A stretch of 64,000 nucleotides of DNA from Stictocephala bisonia (GCA_035578905.1 JAQJVL010002608.1:25481-89480); one strand, 5' to 3'; shown: positions 1-14,413, counted from the first letter of the stretch. Notes: a model not told the origin generated them from the sequence alone. Numbers and translations: made by a program.

Positions 1-126
1 TACTCAAGAATAAGTTCGTACCATGGTTGAAACATCTAATTGACAGTGAACTTGACAGGTCATCTTCCCTCGTCCTCTCATCTCATCCGTCGTCTTCCCT
101 CATCACCTTAATATAATAATTTCACA

Positions 127-250
127 TCTTCCACAATACTCCAAAAAGTCTTCCACAATACTCCAAAAAGTCTTCCCCTAACGTTCGCGTATCGTTCAAG
201 TAACGTTCAAGTATCGTTCAGGTGACGTTCAAGTATCGTTCAGGTTTCGT
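127..250. repeat. Short tandem repeats (22-bp x2 and about 10-bp units)
   Basis: A 22-bp unit (tcttccacaatactccaaaa plus ag) is present twice back to back at 127-148 and 149-170. It is followed at about 181-250 by variants of a 10-11-bp unit (cgttcaagta / cgttcaggtg). The block lies directly upstream of the Maverick capsid relic and may belong to the same decayed element; that link is inference. Confidence 0.7.
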
Positions 251-320
251 TTATCTTCCCTCGTCGTCCTCGTCGTTTCTTCACTCTTCCACTCCAAAAT
301 ACGACAAATGTTCAGGGTGG

Positions 321-491
321 TCAGGCTACAAAATATCAGAAACGCCGCTCCAGAGATATTATGCTCCGTTAGATAGTGCCCTGCGAAAAATACAGCAAAT
401 CACTGTTACAATCGTGGATCAAGACAATCGCCTGATCTTGAACCCATTTGTAAATAACATTGTTTATCTACACCTACAGAAATTACGGTAG
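321..491 (+). pseudogene. Relic of Maverick/Polinton minor capsid (penton-like) protein, C-terminal end
   Basis: An open stretch of about 56 codons aligns by eye with the C-terminal end of the minor capsid protein of the large Maverick at 50.4 kb in this same window. Shared landmarks in order are GYKISETP versus GFKIYDTP, a Y-x-P segment, IQQITVTIVDQD versus VNNITVSFKDQD, LI, and a final LHLQ/LHIR before the stop. In the family this is the single jelly-roll penton protein that plugs capsid vertices. Only the last strands remain: upstream sequence is short tandem repeat and no start codon or other capsid genes flank it. It lies in the opposite orientation to the 47-64 kb element and about 50 kb away, so it is probably a second, much older insertion. 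Confidence 0.65.
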
Positions 492-2660
492 ACAAAACTC
501 AACCCCACGCGTAAAACTAGAACATTCAACACTCATATTTTTTCCCCATCAAAATTCACGCCTAGCACTGCACCAGGAACGGCAAACACAACATTTTCAA
601 CCATGAAAAATTATCAATCCAAGCAAACTGTGAAATTATCAATCCAACCAAATTATGAAATTATCAATCTAAAATTTACGGTGGATTATCCACCCTAGAT
701 AATACTGGGCCAGGAACGGCAAAACCCTACTACTGTTAAGTTAATTGTCCTTCCAAAACGTGATAAATTGTTTATTATATTGAGACAAGAGATAGTTATA
801 ATATAATAATTTTAGAATGACTATTTTTAACATTCTGATATGTTTGAGTGGTTGTTCCTTTTTCAATTATACTTAGCATATAATATCATAATCGTAATAA
901 TAACTGTCTAATACATTTTAATGTTGGTAACTACTATCAGTATTTACTATACAACTATCTGTTCTTTACAATTTAGGTTTGAAGACATTATTACTGATTC
1001 AAAAACTGATATCAATCTGATTCAACACACTCTACAATATAAATATTGCTAAGATCTAACTCCTCGTATAAATGAAAATATTTATAGCAAGAACTTAGGG
1101 TAGATCGGTCAGTTAAATAGTTAAAAGAAGATATAATTTTACCGAGTGAAGGTTGGGCTAATGCAACTTAACTAGTAGAGCAAAGGCTCAAAATTGACTT
1201 CCGAAGTAGCATTACTGACTAGATGGCGGGCTGCGTTCAAGGACGGGATCCCTAATTGTCACGCATCCAAGGAACAGCCATGTTCTAGGTTGATTGACGC
1301 AGTCATCTTGCAATAACGTCGTAGCTGTCCAGTCAAGGTCACTTGCAAGGTATACAAATGCATTTTTATAACGGAAAGCTTGTCACGTGTATAGAATCCT
1401 TTTTATAACTGAACAATAATTTACATTAAAGGGGGTTTGCATAAAACTAATTTTTTATAATATTTTAATGTTCATTATGTATAATTAGAAATATCACCCG
1501 CATTAATGAAGGTAATGGCATTCCCCGTATAAAACTAAAATGAAATTATTTGTAGTTACGATTAGTTTTCTAAAGTCATTAGTTCAAAAATGCAGCAAAA
1601 CAACTTATTAAATAAATACAAAAACAGTTTATTAATTTGTATAAAAAGTATAGAAAACACTTTTCTGTTGTAGCTATTAAAATTTAAATGTAATACCTTC
1701 TTCACCTTAAATGAAATGATCTTGTGAAAACAGTATTTTGCATGTCAGATTTAGGGAAATTGGCCATAAAGCTATACAAAAATGACCATTTATAGTGGTC
1801 ATCTTAAAGTTTACGAATTAAATATATGTTTGTGTGTTTGAAATATAAAGATATACACGTAAAGATATAAAGGTCAAGACCTTATAGTTTGTTAACAACT
1901 GCTGTTCAGTTATATATACCAAACGTTTCTTTGAGCTACACTTCAACTAAGAAACGACGAACGTAACTGATTGACGGGTATTAGTTCAAGCTTATCTCTA
2001 CAACCATTTATAGGGGTTTGTCGTATTGTAACAGTAAATGGTGAAATTTATATCCTGCTTAGTACTGATACTTTATTTCGAACGTATCGGTGTGTGAAAC
2101 GTTTCGTCTGTAAGTAATAATTGTATATTCTACTAAAACAAGGATCTATGTATGACTACTATACATGCAGACAATTTAGTGTTTAAATATTTTGAACTGA
2201 GTAATATTGAAGAAATTAAAATAGAAATAGTTCTTACTAAAGTTATTTTTAAAATGTCAACCTTTTTTGTGAGTTACTCTTTGATAAGTATTGAAAAATG
2301 TAGTTCAGGCTTTTTTGAGATTTTACACAATAGTATAGTCATGGTTAGGATATTGACTGTATAGATAGTAAAGATTACATAGAAAAAATGAACTCATTCC
2401 AAACAATATAATTACTGTTCTCTTAATGACTGGAAAATGACTTAGAAAGTATAAAAGAAATTTGTTCCATCTACAATGTAAAGCAGAATCATAATTTATT
2501 ATTATTATATTTGTAAACAAGCCATCTTGAAATATAAAGTATAGTAACTAATTCCTTATAAATTACTGTATCAATGTTTAAAAGCTCACATTGGAATGTA
2601 TTATGTGGCCATATTAATCACCCACTGCTTCCAAGACTAACAACAACATGCTTCTTAAAA
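492..2660. other. AT-rich non-coding stretch
   Basis: No convincing gene is seen. Short repeated phrases occur at 560-735 (ccaggaacggcaaa twice; gaaattatcaatc three times). A somewhat GC-richer patch at about 1190-1370 carries no long open frame. Small open frames here have no recognisable domain. Confidence 0.5.
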
Positions 2661-3016
2661 GAACTAGGATATTTTACGTTAATTCACTATCACTCCTTTT
2701 TTTGTTTCCCTTAATTAACTACCATTTGATAATTATTATATTGCTCTAAAAACCGTTCCCCAATCATTTTTACGGAATCCGATCTTATCTAATTGGAATC
2801 CGATATTGCTGACCTTATCTTATCGCTTTCTAAGAACATACACACGGAGAGCACATTTGGTGGTAAGTCAATAGTTGGATCTACAGTTTGTGATCAACTT
2901 TAATAGCCACCTAACCTAACCTAACGTTACCTAACCTGACCGTAATTTTGATAAAAAAAAGTAGTGGTAGTGAAGTAACAAGAAAAGTAGTGATTGTGAA
3001 TTAACGGAAAAGGTTC
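2661..3016 (-). mobile_element. MITE-like element, copy 1 of 3
   Basis: The ends are inverted: gaac...cgttaattcactatcac on the left against gtgattgtgaattaacg...gttc on the right. The interior has cgataagataaggtc-type and ccgtaatt segments in reverse orientation relative to copies at 6.3 and 14.9 kb. Three CCTAA pentamers lie inside. It carries no coding capacity, so it is a non-autonomous DNA element. Exact ends and target duplications were not resolved. Confidence 0.6.
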
Positions 3017-6000
3017 AAAAGCTAAATTGTAAGATATGTAGAATTGTTGCACCTCAGGACTATATGAAGCCCATATTAGATGAAATAATCATTAGTAGTA
3101 ATAAGGAAATACTGATATTTCAGCAAAGTGCATGGAAAATATCATGAAAATTCTAATAACTTCATTATTATTTTAGTTAATTCAATTTTATATAATATAA
3201 TAACCATTTATCTTGTTTTTATCCTGAATATTTTCCTTTTAGTATTTAAATGTAGGAACCACTGCCGCAATGGAAATTTAAAAATTGCAAAATTACAGAA
3301 CTAATATTTAACTTGAGTAAACATAACAAACACGCATAATCTTTTGTTACGAATAGATGGATTGGTTCATTATTTACAAATCATAATTATTTATAGTACA
3401 TGATAAAGAAATATAATTAATTTTACTCGCATACATCAAAGACAGTTGATATTAAAGTGAGCCATGATGAATTACACATTATTACATGATGAAATACAGT
3501 CTAACATTACTTGTATTTAACAAATGGGGTTGCTTCTCATTATATTCCTCATTACATGTTGCACAGTAAATATGTTATATTAGTGTATTATGTATACATA
3601 CACTTGTATACACTAATGTGTACATTAGTGTATATACACATATATACACAAAGTAGACATACACTTATTTGATTATATTTTCAGGTGTATTATATTAAAA
3701 ATTTAGTGTATATGGGGTTATTTATACATATAATATTGTTAAATAAGCAACTGAGGACCTACTATAGTAAAATCCAGGTGATATATTTAATACCTTTTGG
3801 TCTAACAAAGTGCATTTCTTTGTGTGATACAACGAAGTATTATATCGATATATTCTGTTATGTGATTTAAATTGTAACAAAGGAACTAATTATTCTAATA
3901 ATAAGATAATATGACTTGATTGCAATATTATACAAGCTTAAGGGATACGGATAAAGAGGAAAATATCCGACATGTAAAAGAATAACTGGGTTCTACCCCA
4001 CTGGCCTTAAACTATCCGATGGTTTTCTACTCTATTGGTGTATTTATTATTACATATAGCAGCTATTTATGTTAAGAATGTTTATGCTGGTGTTAACATT
4101 AAGATATTTCTGCACGAATTCAAAATTTTCTGATTAGTTGTACGTCGATAAAAAAATGGAAGAAAAACTAAATATCCTTTTTTAACTTTGGATAGCCCTA
4201 TAGTACACGTAACATAGTAAAATTATTACTATCATCATAGACCGGGGCTGAAAGTTGCGGTGCCACGAGTGCAGGGAGTGATACCTACTACCAAATACAT
4301 TACTGAGGTCGAAGGCCAAGTTGATACTAACCTAGTGACTGATGGTTTTGCAACGTGAGGTGTGCAGGGGTGCTCTCTTGTTAAGTAATAAAGCTCTATT
4401 CTTCTTGCAAGCACTGATGTACTAGGATTGGCTGATGTAAACTGTTTTCGGATCATTAGCTTGCCTATTAGAATATTTATTTTGTTATCTTTCCTTTAAG
4501 ACAAATCAAAGCAACTATGGAAACATGATCTAATGACTTCTGAGGCCTTGGTTATTACAAAACATTAAGAACTAAATGTACCAACATCTACTGCCCTTTA
4601 ACTTGCAATTTATTAATTTACTATATTATATTGTTGTATTTACTTTAATTTGTATTTACATTTTTTAAATGCTTTTCCTACACTATTACAGCAGTTTTGT
4701 TTATTCTTTATACATGGTATTTTTTTACACATTGGAAGCAGTGCATGTATTTATTTTAGTAGTTTTTGTATACATAAACATTAGAATTGCAATATAACTA
4801 ACTGAGAAGAGTGAGTTTTTATCACTTGCTATTTTAATTAGATATAATTTTTACTTTACAATATGTTTTGTAGTTTAATTTTATACATTTCACTCCACAC
4901 TGCTGGACTTCCTAAATTGGTAACGGTTTGCACAAAGGAAAAAGAGATTGCAGTATTATGGTCAATATGAAATTTGGTTCTGACATTGTTGACATTATGG
5001 CAGCTAGGCCATGTACGTATTTTTATCCAATCAATTAAGTCCACTTTGATATGAGTTCAATGCTGAATAAGCAAATTGAAATACTCATTTAGTAAATTGA
5101 AATCGCTACATACTAAAAATGTATATTATATTGAACTAACCTAACAATATACGAGAATACAGCTGAATCGCCTACTGTAATTTTAGATATAAATACTGTA
5201 AGTTTATTATAGTAAATTGACTAAGGAACCTGCGTTATCAATTGTTAACTTACTAATATTTTCTATTAACAAAACGGTGTTTTTTAGAGAAAATTTAACA
5301 TCAAAGAAATGTCTAACATAAAAGCAAATATATTTAAATTAAGCATAATTTATAATATTGTTTATATATACATTAGGATATAACTAAACTACATATTATA
5401 TTCGTTATATTTGACCTTTAATTTTAATATGACTGGTACCAAATTGTAAAATTCATTAGCAAACGAATTTCAAGGAATGAAGTGAAAAAATTTCATTGAA
5501 CCATTGAGTGTTAATTTATAATAAAATTTGTCTATTTAATACCTTTTTGATGATTGATATTGTATTAATATCCAGGTAAAAGTGTAAAGCTGAAAAAACT
5601 TAAAGTTTTAGACTTATTAAAAACCTAGTATCTTAATTTAATCTAAAGTTTAGTCATTAAAGAGTTGCAAATGTTGATTAATTTGGGCTAAAATAGGTTC
5701 CTTTGACAATCAAAATCAACTAACCCTCTCTATAAGTAGAGAGAAGGTTGGTAATCCTAAAGTACCTAGAGCTTGTAACCTAAAGCAATTTGCATAAGTT
5801 TATTGTATAATGAACAGAACTAACAGAGTGGCATCATTGTGAGTGATGTCACTCCAAGATGACTCGTACTTGGTGATATGCACTTCTGTACTTGGTGATT
5901 TACTTGTTTATACTTCGTGATAACCAAGTTAAAGAACTCTTAGGAGGCTGAGGCAAACTCTTTGCTTGACAATAAGTGGTCAATGACAAGATACTGGATA

Positions 6001-6297
6001 TGTATTAAATATATTTTAATACGAAAGAATAGATTTAAAAATCAACTTTATGGAACCATTTATAATCAAAAATGTAAATCACAAACACAAAATGGTGTAC
6101 ATAGATTTCCAACTGATTTGTCACTTTTTAGCCTTCACTATGCTTTTCTCTGTGTCTGCGACAGCTAAGCTGCTCTGGCACAGAACAAAGGTTCAAATTG
6201 AAGCCTCAAGTTCATGTTGCATTACTTCATTTTGACTTTCTTAATAAATCAGATATTTCTTTCATCTGCCAAGCTTGTAACTCAAAAGTTAGTGTAG
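3017..6297. other. AT-rich non-coding stretch
   Basis: No gene is recognised. A hairpin with 12-bp arms lies at 3607-3618 / 3623-3634. A slightly GC-richer block at 4230-4460 has a 73-codon minus-strand frame with no recognisable domain. A phrase tacttggtgat recurs near 5870-5900. Confidence 0.5.
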
Positions 6298-6600
6298 GAC
6301 CTTTTCCGCTAATACACTACCACTAATTTTTCCGTTACTTCACTACCACTACTTTTTATCGCAATTACGGTTAGATTATTTTAGGTCAGATCAGTTTAGG
6401 GCAGGTTAAAGTTGATCACTGGTAAACTGGTAAATCCAACTATTGACTTACCACCGAATGTGTGCTACGTTTTTTTTTCAAATGCGATAAGATAAGGCCA
6501 GAGATATCAGATTCCTAGCAGATAAGTAATAACACAGTGCACGTAAAAATTACTGGGGAACAGTTCTTTTTTAAAACAGTATAGTGAATAAACGGAAATA
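6298..6600 (+). mobile_element. MITE-like element, copy 2 of 3
   Basis: It shares with copy 3 the ordered phrases cactaccactactttt, cgcaattacggttag, aactggtaaatccaa, attgac, gcgataagataaggc and cagattcctagcagataag. It begins gaccttttccgctaat and ends near gaataaacggaa, which are inverted versions of each other. There is no open reading frame of note. Confidence 0.6.
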
Positions 6601-9600
6601 AAATCAAGTATTGGTATTTAATTAATGAAAAGGATCCCTCGGTTTTAACATAGGTAGTTTTTATGTAAAAGATTGTATTCAGCAAAACAACGGTTATGAG
6701 TGGGGTATCAATGTACTTGTAAACACTAACGTTATAAAAGAAGGTTGCTGTAAGACAGTTGCGGCTGGTCAAATATCTTGTCCTGATTGGTGCACTTGTT
6801 TTCTGTAGAGTAACTTATACAATGAGAGTTCAACATTGATTCATCAATCAGTCAAACAACTTATCTCAATCAGTTGTAACTCACCTTACTGACACTGTTT
6901 ACCTATCCTCAGCCGTATATCTGTGCGGCAAATAACGTCCGGGTAACTCTATTAACTCAGACAATAAGGTAACTTTAAGTAATATTAGACGAAAAACAGA
7001 TATCTCAAAATATTTCAATAAAATATATTTCATGGTTATTATAATTAATTTCATATTATTAACATTATAACGTGGGGACATTATGTATATTTACTAGTTT
7101 ATTTTATAACCAAACATTTTAAAACATTAATAAAAAAATTACATTAAATTTATTAATTTTATAATACACCACATCAGAAATGCCACAGCTGTTTGTGAAA
7201 GAGGTATGTTCCGATCTAGCGGGTCTTGTTAACCCTGGTAGGGAGTTAGACAGCAAAGCTCTCTCTGACAGCCAATAGGAATCGTGCTTGGAACAAAGGT
7301 AATACGAAATGGATTATCGAAACACTTTTAGAAATGTTTCAATACTAAAATAAAACAGTATATTTAACAAATAGAAAAATTTTAATAATTTGATCTGTAT
7401 AATCATTCGTACATGACGTTAATTTTATACGTGAGACTTTCTAGAGTAATACAGGAATGTATTACTCTACATGTATGTAGATTAATTAAATTTATGTTTG
7501 AATGTATTATCCCAAGACACAAGTATACGATAAAGTTGACATTTCTCTTCTAACTGTAATAATGGAAATAGGCTAATATATATGAAATATATATTCTTAT
7601 CGGCTTTACTGAGTTTCTAGTATCTGAAGTAAAGTTGTTTATTTTAAAGTTTTCTCCGTATTTAAATAAAATACATAGAATAAGTCATAAGCCATTTTCA
7701 TCTTATGTCTAGAAATCATTAAAAGTTGGAAAAATCAACTCAATATAACTACATAAATCGATTCAGCCACAATACCCGTTTATAGTGTTTTTACTGCTTT
7801 ATTACAAATCAAATGATATACACTAACCTCAATATTGATTCAGATAATATTAAAACACAAATTTTTCAATTTCAAACAAATTATAAATAAAGAAATATAC
7901 ATTTTCATGCTATTTAAGTTGTTCAAATTTTAATGGATTGCATAGTTACCAACTGTTTTGGTGTATTGTTTACCAAATTATTGGAGCATCATTATTTCAA
8001 AATCATATTTAAATTCATACGGTAGGTCTGCATATTTTTTGTTTATTTTTAATAATACATTCACACCATTGTTTAAGTTTGATACTCCAGCTTCCAGTGT
8101 CAAACTGCCAAATGATTGGTCTCCTAGTTGAAGAATATGAAATCTGCAACGGAATAAAAGGCCTGGGAAATAAGAAACCTTTTTAACCATACCTTAAATC
8201 CTTTGGCTCAATATTGCTTTTGTAATCTATCGGAAGACCATTTACCAAGGGAGCACCTGCTTATACGTGCTCGTAAGTTACTGTCCCATGATAAGCGATT
8301 CTGTAATTATCTATGTGTCTGGTTGGACAATTATGTGTTTCAATACCTATGATTAGCACACACTTGAACATACAATAAAATTCAGTCTCTAAATGATGAA
8401 CTCTTAGAGAAAGAACTCTTAGAATATTTGAAAAGAGGATTAAAATTGTACGTCACATACAATCTTTAAAAGTAGCTGATGCTCAATCGGGACGGATTGA
8501 CACTTTAAATTTTATAAACTATGTGAACCTAATCTTTTAAAACAATTATACGACTAACCTCAAGACGTTAACCTAGGCACAAATTAGAACGCGTAATACT
8601 GATTTAATTTACCTAATTTATTCATATTTTTGTATTATAAAATGATATTATAACCTGAACATATAAGAGAAATAGATCATACTGGAATGTTTAATTCCTT
8701 TTTTGTAAACCATAATACTTTTAAACATTTTCTAACGTTCCTTAGAAGACTCTTCATGTATTTAGACATGAAACATTGACTCAATTTCATTAATTGTAAA
8801 AAATTTGGATCTTTTTACACATTATAGAATGAATTAAGTCTTTAATCCCTTCACCATTGTTCTTGTATGGGTGGGCAATTGGGTCACTACCACCGAATGT
8901 GTATGAGTGGGCGGGTGGGTTCTTTATCATTAATAGTATTGTACAGGGTACTATAAAATATCAGAACATCGATGTGTTTATTAATATTATTTAAAATAAA
9001 AATTCAAAATTCGTACTCTTATCATCTGTTTTTATAAATTAAAATATGAATTTTCACTTCTCTCTGATGAAATCCTTAAAGGAAAGGATTATATAATAAA
9101 GAAAATAGAAGAAAAAACTAAAGATCTTACCTAAAAGAACATAATGTCTCAAATCCAAATTCAGACTCGACCCTGCAATAATAGTTTTTTATCCACAAAC
9201 CTGGTCCTATTGATACATTAATTATTTTTTTCTTACTTTATATTAGATATACTAGAAAAACTCTAACAATTCTCACCATTGAAAGGTACCATATTTGTAA
9301 ATACGCAATTAAATCACCTATCACACAGTCCAACTGCAGAAATTCACACACGACTAAAAAGAATTATCCTACATCTAGAGTCTAGGCATTTGTCATACAC
9401 TAACTCATATTAAGAAAGAAAAACAGTAAATTTGTAGATAAAATCTGTCAAAAAGGTTTTACTTTTTAAATCACAGTAATTCGTAAAATACTAACTCATC
9501 AAGGGTTTTATTGGGAAAGAAAATTATTTAAAATTCAATTTATGCTCTGGATCACAATTTATTTACGATTCCTAGTGGGTCATTTATACGATCGTGTTTA

Positions 9601-12290
9601 AGTTTGATTATTTAGAAAAGGGATTACGTCTCCATTATCTTGTATTATATATTCAATAGAAGTTAATCTAGAATATGCAAACCATTTAGGTTTCAATACT
9701 AAAATAATTGAAACACTTTGGCATGTACATTAAAATATTTCTGACTTTGCGTTCCGAAACCTATAATATAAACAAATACACGTCTTTTATTTTAGTATGT
9801 ACATCACTTAATATTGTTTTGTGGTTAAAACATTTACGTGAAAATGGTTTATGTGCTGAAATGCTTTTTCACACATGAAATAAACAATTTATTTCTTTGG
9901 GTGATTATATCACTTTAAGATGGAATAATTTTATTGCTATATTTTTCCAGTTTTTTTAAGTATATCATTTTTTTTTAAATCAGTAATACTTTAAGTGATA
10001 CTTATAAGGTCCTAAGTTTTATAGGTAAGTTTAGGTTAGGTTAAATAGAAGTATAACTATTTTTAGGATATGAAAAGTAATATTAAACTAACTCAATGTA
10101 AAAATTTAATTATTTACTTCAAATAAATATTATAAAAATATTTTAGTAAAATAATATTTGAGATATATACAATTATTGGAAAGTACTGACATATTTACTA
10201 CCAAATTCTTCATCGGTGTAACTAATTGGTTACACTGGCAATTAAATTCAATTCCCATGATAAAGGATACGCTTTTAAGATAAACTAAAATACGTAAAAA
10301 GGTTTTGCTGTAAGAATATCCATAACTTTAACCATGAATGACGTATATAAATATGCTATTTAATATACGTAACTGGGTGACATATAAACGTCATGTTATA
10401 AATAGACATAGTTTTTTAAATGTTTTACGACTGTAAAATGTTGCATTAAGTTAGTTATCATAAGTTAAATATTAACACATTTAGTTAGGATTTAGTGAAA
10501 TACTAGTCCTATAATTTACTATATTAGTTCAATATATGTTCGCTCAGTATACTAACATTCCAAAATAAAAAAAAAATTTCTTGTATTGCATTACAATCTT
10601 TTCAACACGTAGCATTGTCAATGAAACCCGTGACTCACAATTAATTCACTCTACGGTAGGTTGTTATTTTTGACTTAGTTTCCTTAAAGTTAACTGCTTT
10701 GTGCTTAATTCTTTATAATTATATGCTTGTGAGCAAGAATACATTCTTTAATTTCTAAACCTTTGTAAAACTGCAAGTCACATATCAATGAGTAAATAAG
10801 GTTGATGAATTCAGTTTTGCATGTGTTTCCATTTCACCACACTCAGGAGAAGTCTAAATATTCACATAATATCATGGCTTTAGTTGATTGCGTATTTAAA
10901 TTGATACGCTTCGAAATTCAAAGCGTATAATATCAAGTTTGTATATTTACATCAATTGCATTTAACTTTTAAAAGCAATATCATAACATAACATTTACAA
11001 CATTTCTGTAACAATCTATATCAGATAAAAGAACAAAACTAAGTTATCTCTTTCTCTTATGTAATAGCGTCATGCCTTACATATACTTAAAGCAAATTAG
11101 TCAGTAAAAGAGGAGTGAACAGGAAAATATGTATGTTATAGTATAACGCGTAGTTGAATTGCATCCTATTTCCTGAGATGGCTTTGTGTCAAGCTGGGCG
11201 ACGTTATCACAACATGCTTTATATGACAACAATCTCATTATAATTAACAGAATCAGTTTGAGTTAAAATCGATTAAAATCAATTTTTAACATATTTTGTC
11301 TATTTGATTGTTATTCCCAAATTTATATTAATATACAGTAAAATAAAAACAATATAATTATAGAACTGTTAAAAATATAACAAATTATATAATAAGAAAT
11401 AATCTATAAACAAAAAGCTACGTATGTTCTCTTCTTTTTTTAATGACTGTCAGGCAAGTATGTAACTAATAATAACTTTAGTTTATTTTTGTGGGTCCGG
11501 CCTTTGCACGATTAGTTAATACAATAATGTTTGGAGTCTTCTAAAACCTATACAGGTCAATTAATTATTATTGGATAACTTTAATTATTATTGGATAACT
11601 TTGTTGTGATAAACTGTGGCAATGCCATCTTTAAAGATTGAATTAAATAGAATATAGACATTATTCATGTTTTTTCCAACTTTGATATCCAAAGTAAGAC
11701 CATTATATAGAGTCCTTACTAAATGAAGTGTGTTCAATATAATTTATTAAAAGTATAGTGTTCTTTAATTGTTGATACTTAAGGTTACATGGATTACACG
11801 TGTTTTGGTATTTGTTAGAACATGTATGTATTTTAAAATATAAATATTCATTACATGTATGCAATTTAAAAATATATTAATATATCCTGATAATGCCATT
11901 TTTTTACTAATATAAAATTAAATTTATGATTGAATGGTAATTCAACTCGTAAATTTTGTATCCATGTAAAGGTACATTTAAGCAATATTTGTATGGAGAT
12001 GGGTTTTTAATATAATATTATACAACATTTAAAAAAACGAGCACTTTGATATTGCTACTTTACTGATGTGTCTTCTTGGAGTATGTTATCCCTTTGATTA
12101 AACATTTTTATTCTGAAAGTAAGTTTCATCTTTTGTTTTATTTTCAATTTCTGAATTTGGCTGAAAGACTAATACTAATTGTATTAGTAAGCATACTAGT
12201 AAGCAGTGAAATATGTACATAAGTCTCTCAATCTAAACCTTACTGTATGTTTCCCAAAAAATTATCCTCATATTCAACGTATTGGAAATA
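6601..12290. other. AT-rich non-coding stretch
   Basis: About 5.7 kb with no recognisable gene on either strand. Open frames are short, rich in I, L, F, Y and N as expected of AT-rich noise, and show no domain. A tandem 19-20-bp duplication (attattattggataacttt) is at about 11,565-11,602. Confidence 0.5.
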
Positions 12291-12752
12291 TACAGTTGAA
12301 AAAATATGGAAACGCTTTAACAACAACGTTATTTTTTCCCATAGATAATTTCATAATTTATTATTTTTTATATATAATTGCGTTCCATAATGTATACTTT
12401 GATCGGAATAATTTACTTAAACCGTTAAATATTGAAGAAATAACTTCGTTAAAATTCTTTACTTTGAAATTCAAAAGATCGCTAATCAAAAAATGAAAAA
12501 TCTTTGGAAGTCCAGTTTGCAGCAACTAATTTCTCTTGAATAGACCTTTTATTTGTTAACAAACTCGTCCTATGCTTACGTTGAAGATTTTTGTTTAACT
12601 CCTCGTGTGCCGTCCCCTCTGAAAAGATGAAAAAATGCCACTAATGGCGTCAAAAATGATGTCCTTTGTAACCATGATCATGTACAAGATTTTACTTTTA
12701 CAAGTGAAGTCATAGAAAAGTTATGAAAGCGTTTCCATATTTTTTTCACCTT
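12291..12752. mobile_element. Possible mariner-like MITE
   Basis: Two inverted segments of about 26 bp face each other: left tgaaaaaatatggaaacgct at about 12,297-12,317 and right agcgtttccatattttttca at 12,728-12,748. The outer bases are TA-rich (atatacag / ttatatac), as expected for a TA target. The spacer of about 410 bp has no transposase. An apparent 96-codon plus-strand frame at 12,206-12,496 overlaps the left end and is judged chance. Confidence 0.5.
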
Positions 12753-14028
12753 ATATACACCATAATAAGTGCGAATTACCTGCTCAAGATCTGATACTTG
12801 CACACAAATATGTTGGCGATTACATCTTAGAACGGTCTAATTCAAAGGCATACATAATATTTATTTTCATTTAAAAGAAACAGAATAGAATACATGAATA
12901 ATCAGGTATATGTTTAATACATGTATGATTTAATAATTGGGCTATAGTGGATTTGTAAATTACTTGTACAAACAAAATACCTTTCTGATAGGACTGTTAT
13001 TGTATTATTGTAGTATTGTAGCCAATTATTAGTATTCACTATATTGTTCGTTTGTTTAAGTTAGTAAACATTTAATCACTTCCTTGGGTATTATTTTCAT
13101 GTAGTTCTAGTATTTAATTGTACAGCATTTTATACTCAATAAAAATATTACGTTTTCACCGGTAACGTTTTGCCGACTACAGGTACTTATTGCTTGTAAA
13201 TATTTAAATATTAATTTAAATAATATTTAAAATGGTTTAAGCTGAAATGTTTGTTTATTCAGCTAAACGTAACAATGACATACAATACTTTATCTAATTA
13301 AAATTTAATTAGCTTTAATATAATTTGTATTGTTAAACATAATTTTACTACTTTATACCTTCATACAAATTCAATCATATTTGAAAAATAGCTTTACTCG
13401 ACAGAATAATTATTTATTAATACTCAAATCCTATCCGCTTAGCAATCAATTAACTCTTATATTCAACCGTAATTTCATAAATAACTAATTAATGTTTTTA
13501 CAATTTGCATTCGGGTCATTCACCACATACAGTTACATATAACAGACAACATATATGTTATAACATATACATATGCCAAGTAACATATAACAAACTATAT
13601 ATGAATAGAATATAATAGAATAGAACAATATCTTATTCCATAAAATAACAAAAATACAATATTTATACAATGGAATTCTAGCCATCTCATCAAGTAAATG
13701 ATGGCTAGCACAAAAAATATAACTATAACTTTAAAACAATATTTAAATAAAGTCAGTTAATCAAAAACCATGTAAAGCAGACAGCTCTCTGCAACGTGGT
13801 TAAACTTAAAATGTTATATTTTTATTATCTTTAATGTTATTTATGTTGTACTAAAACTAATATACTATAACTATAATGATCCTATAACTACTCAAATGCC
13901 AATCAAATACCATAGAACAACACTACAACCAATCAAGCTCTTCCCTTGCATGTGCCTACAAAAAATAAACTCCTAAAACATTAATTAGTAATGGATTATA
14001 AATATGTAAATAAAATTATTTGGTTTCA
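12753..14028. other. AT-rich non-coding stretch
   Basis: No gene is recognised. Palindromic AT-rich phrases occur at 13,540-13,600 (acatatatgttataacatat region). Confidence 0.5.
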
Positions 14029-14045
14029 TTTTTTTTTTCTTTAGA

Positions 14046-14413
14046 CTAATGTTTCAAACAAAAAGTTTCTTGATCTTTAGTAAGGAGCCATTTCCTTAAT
14101 TTTGCTAAAAATTGATTAATGGATGAGTTGTTATATTTAGTTCCATTTCGAATTTGATTATATAACTTAGGTCCTAAATAAGTAAAACTTTGTTTAAATA
14201 TAATTTTTTTACTTTGGGTCTTTTATAGATAACTTCAGTGACACTTCTAGTTCTGGGTAATAATCTATCTGTTTTAAAATTACCACTCCTATTATAAAAT
14301 ATCATTAGAACCTTATAAACAAAAATATGAATTACAGGTAAAACTTGCAAACCGATAAAAAGGGGGTGAAAAGATTGACGTTTGGGTTTGAATAATTTAA
14401 CATACAAAATCAA
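14046..14413 (-). pseudogene. LINE ORF2 C-terminal fragment (degraded)
   Basis: Minus-strand translation in two frames gives the typical tail of a non-LTR retrotransposon reverse transcriptase: a hydrophobic helix-rich stretch with PVIHIFVYKVLMIFYNRS, then YLGPKLYNQIRN, then FLAKLRKWLL shortly before a stop at 14,046. This matches the family pattern in which a GPKLWN-like motif precedes a final helix ending KLKxWLL. A frameshift near 14,190 separates the halves. Directly after the stop, on the minus strand, comes an A-rich tail (complement of the T run at 14,028-14,041). Only the very 3' end is retained, the usual outcome of 5' truncation. The clade (CR1/RTE/Jockey-like) cannot be fixed. Confidence 0.7.

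Noticed and set aside
2911..2935. Telomere-like CCTAA repeats
   Set aside because: Only three units, inside a MITE copy; not a telomeric tract.
12206..12496. 96-codon plus-strand frame
   Set aside because: AT-rich composition, no domain, and it crosses the end of a candidate MITE.
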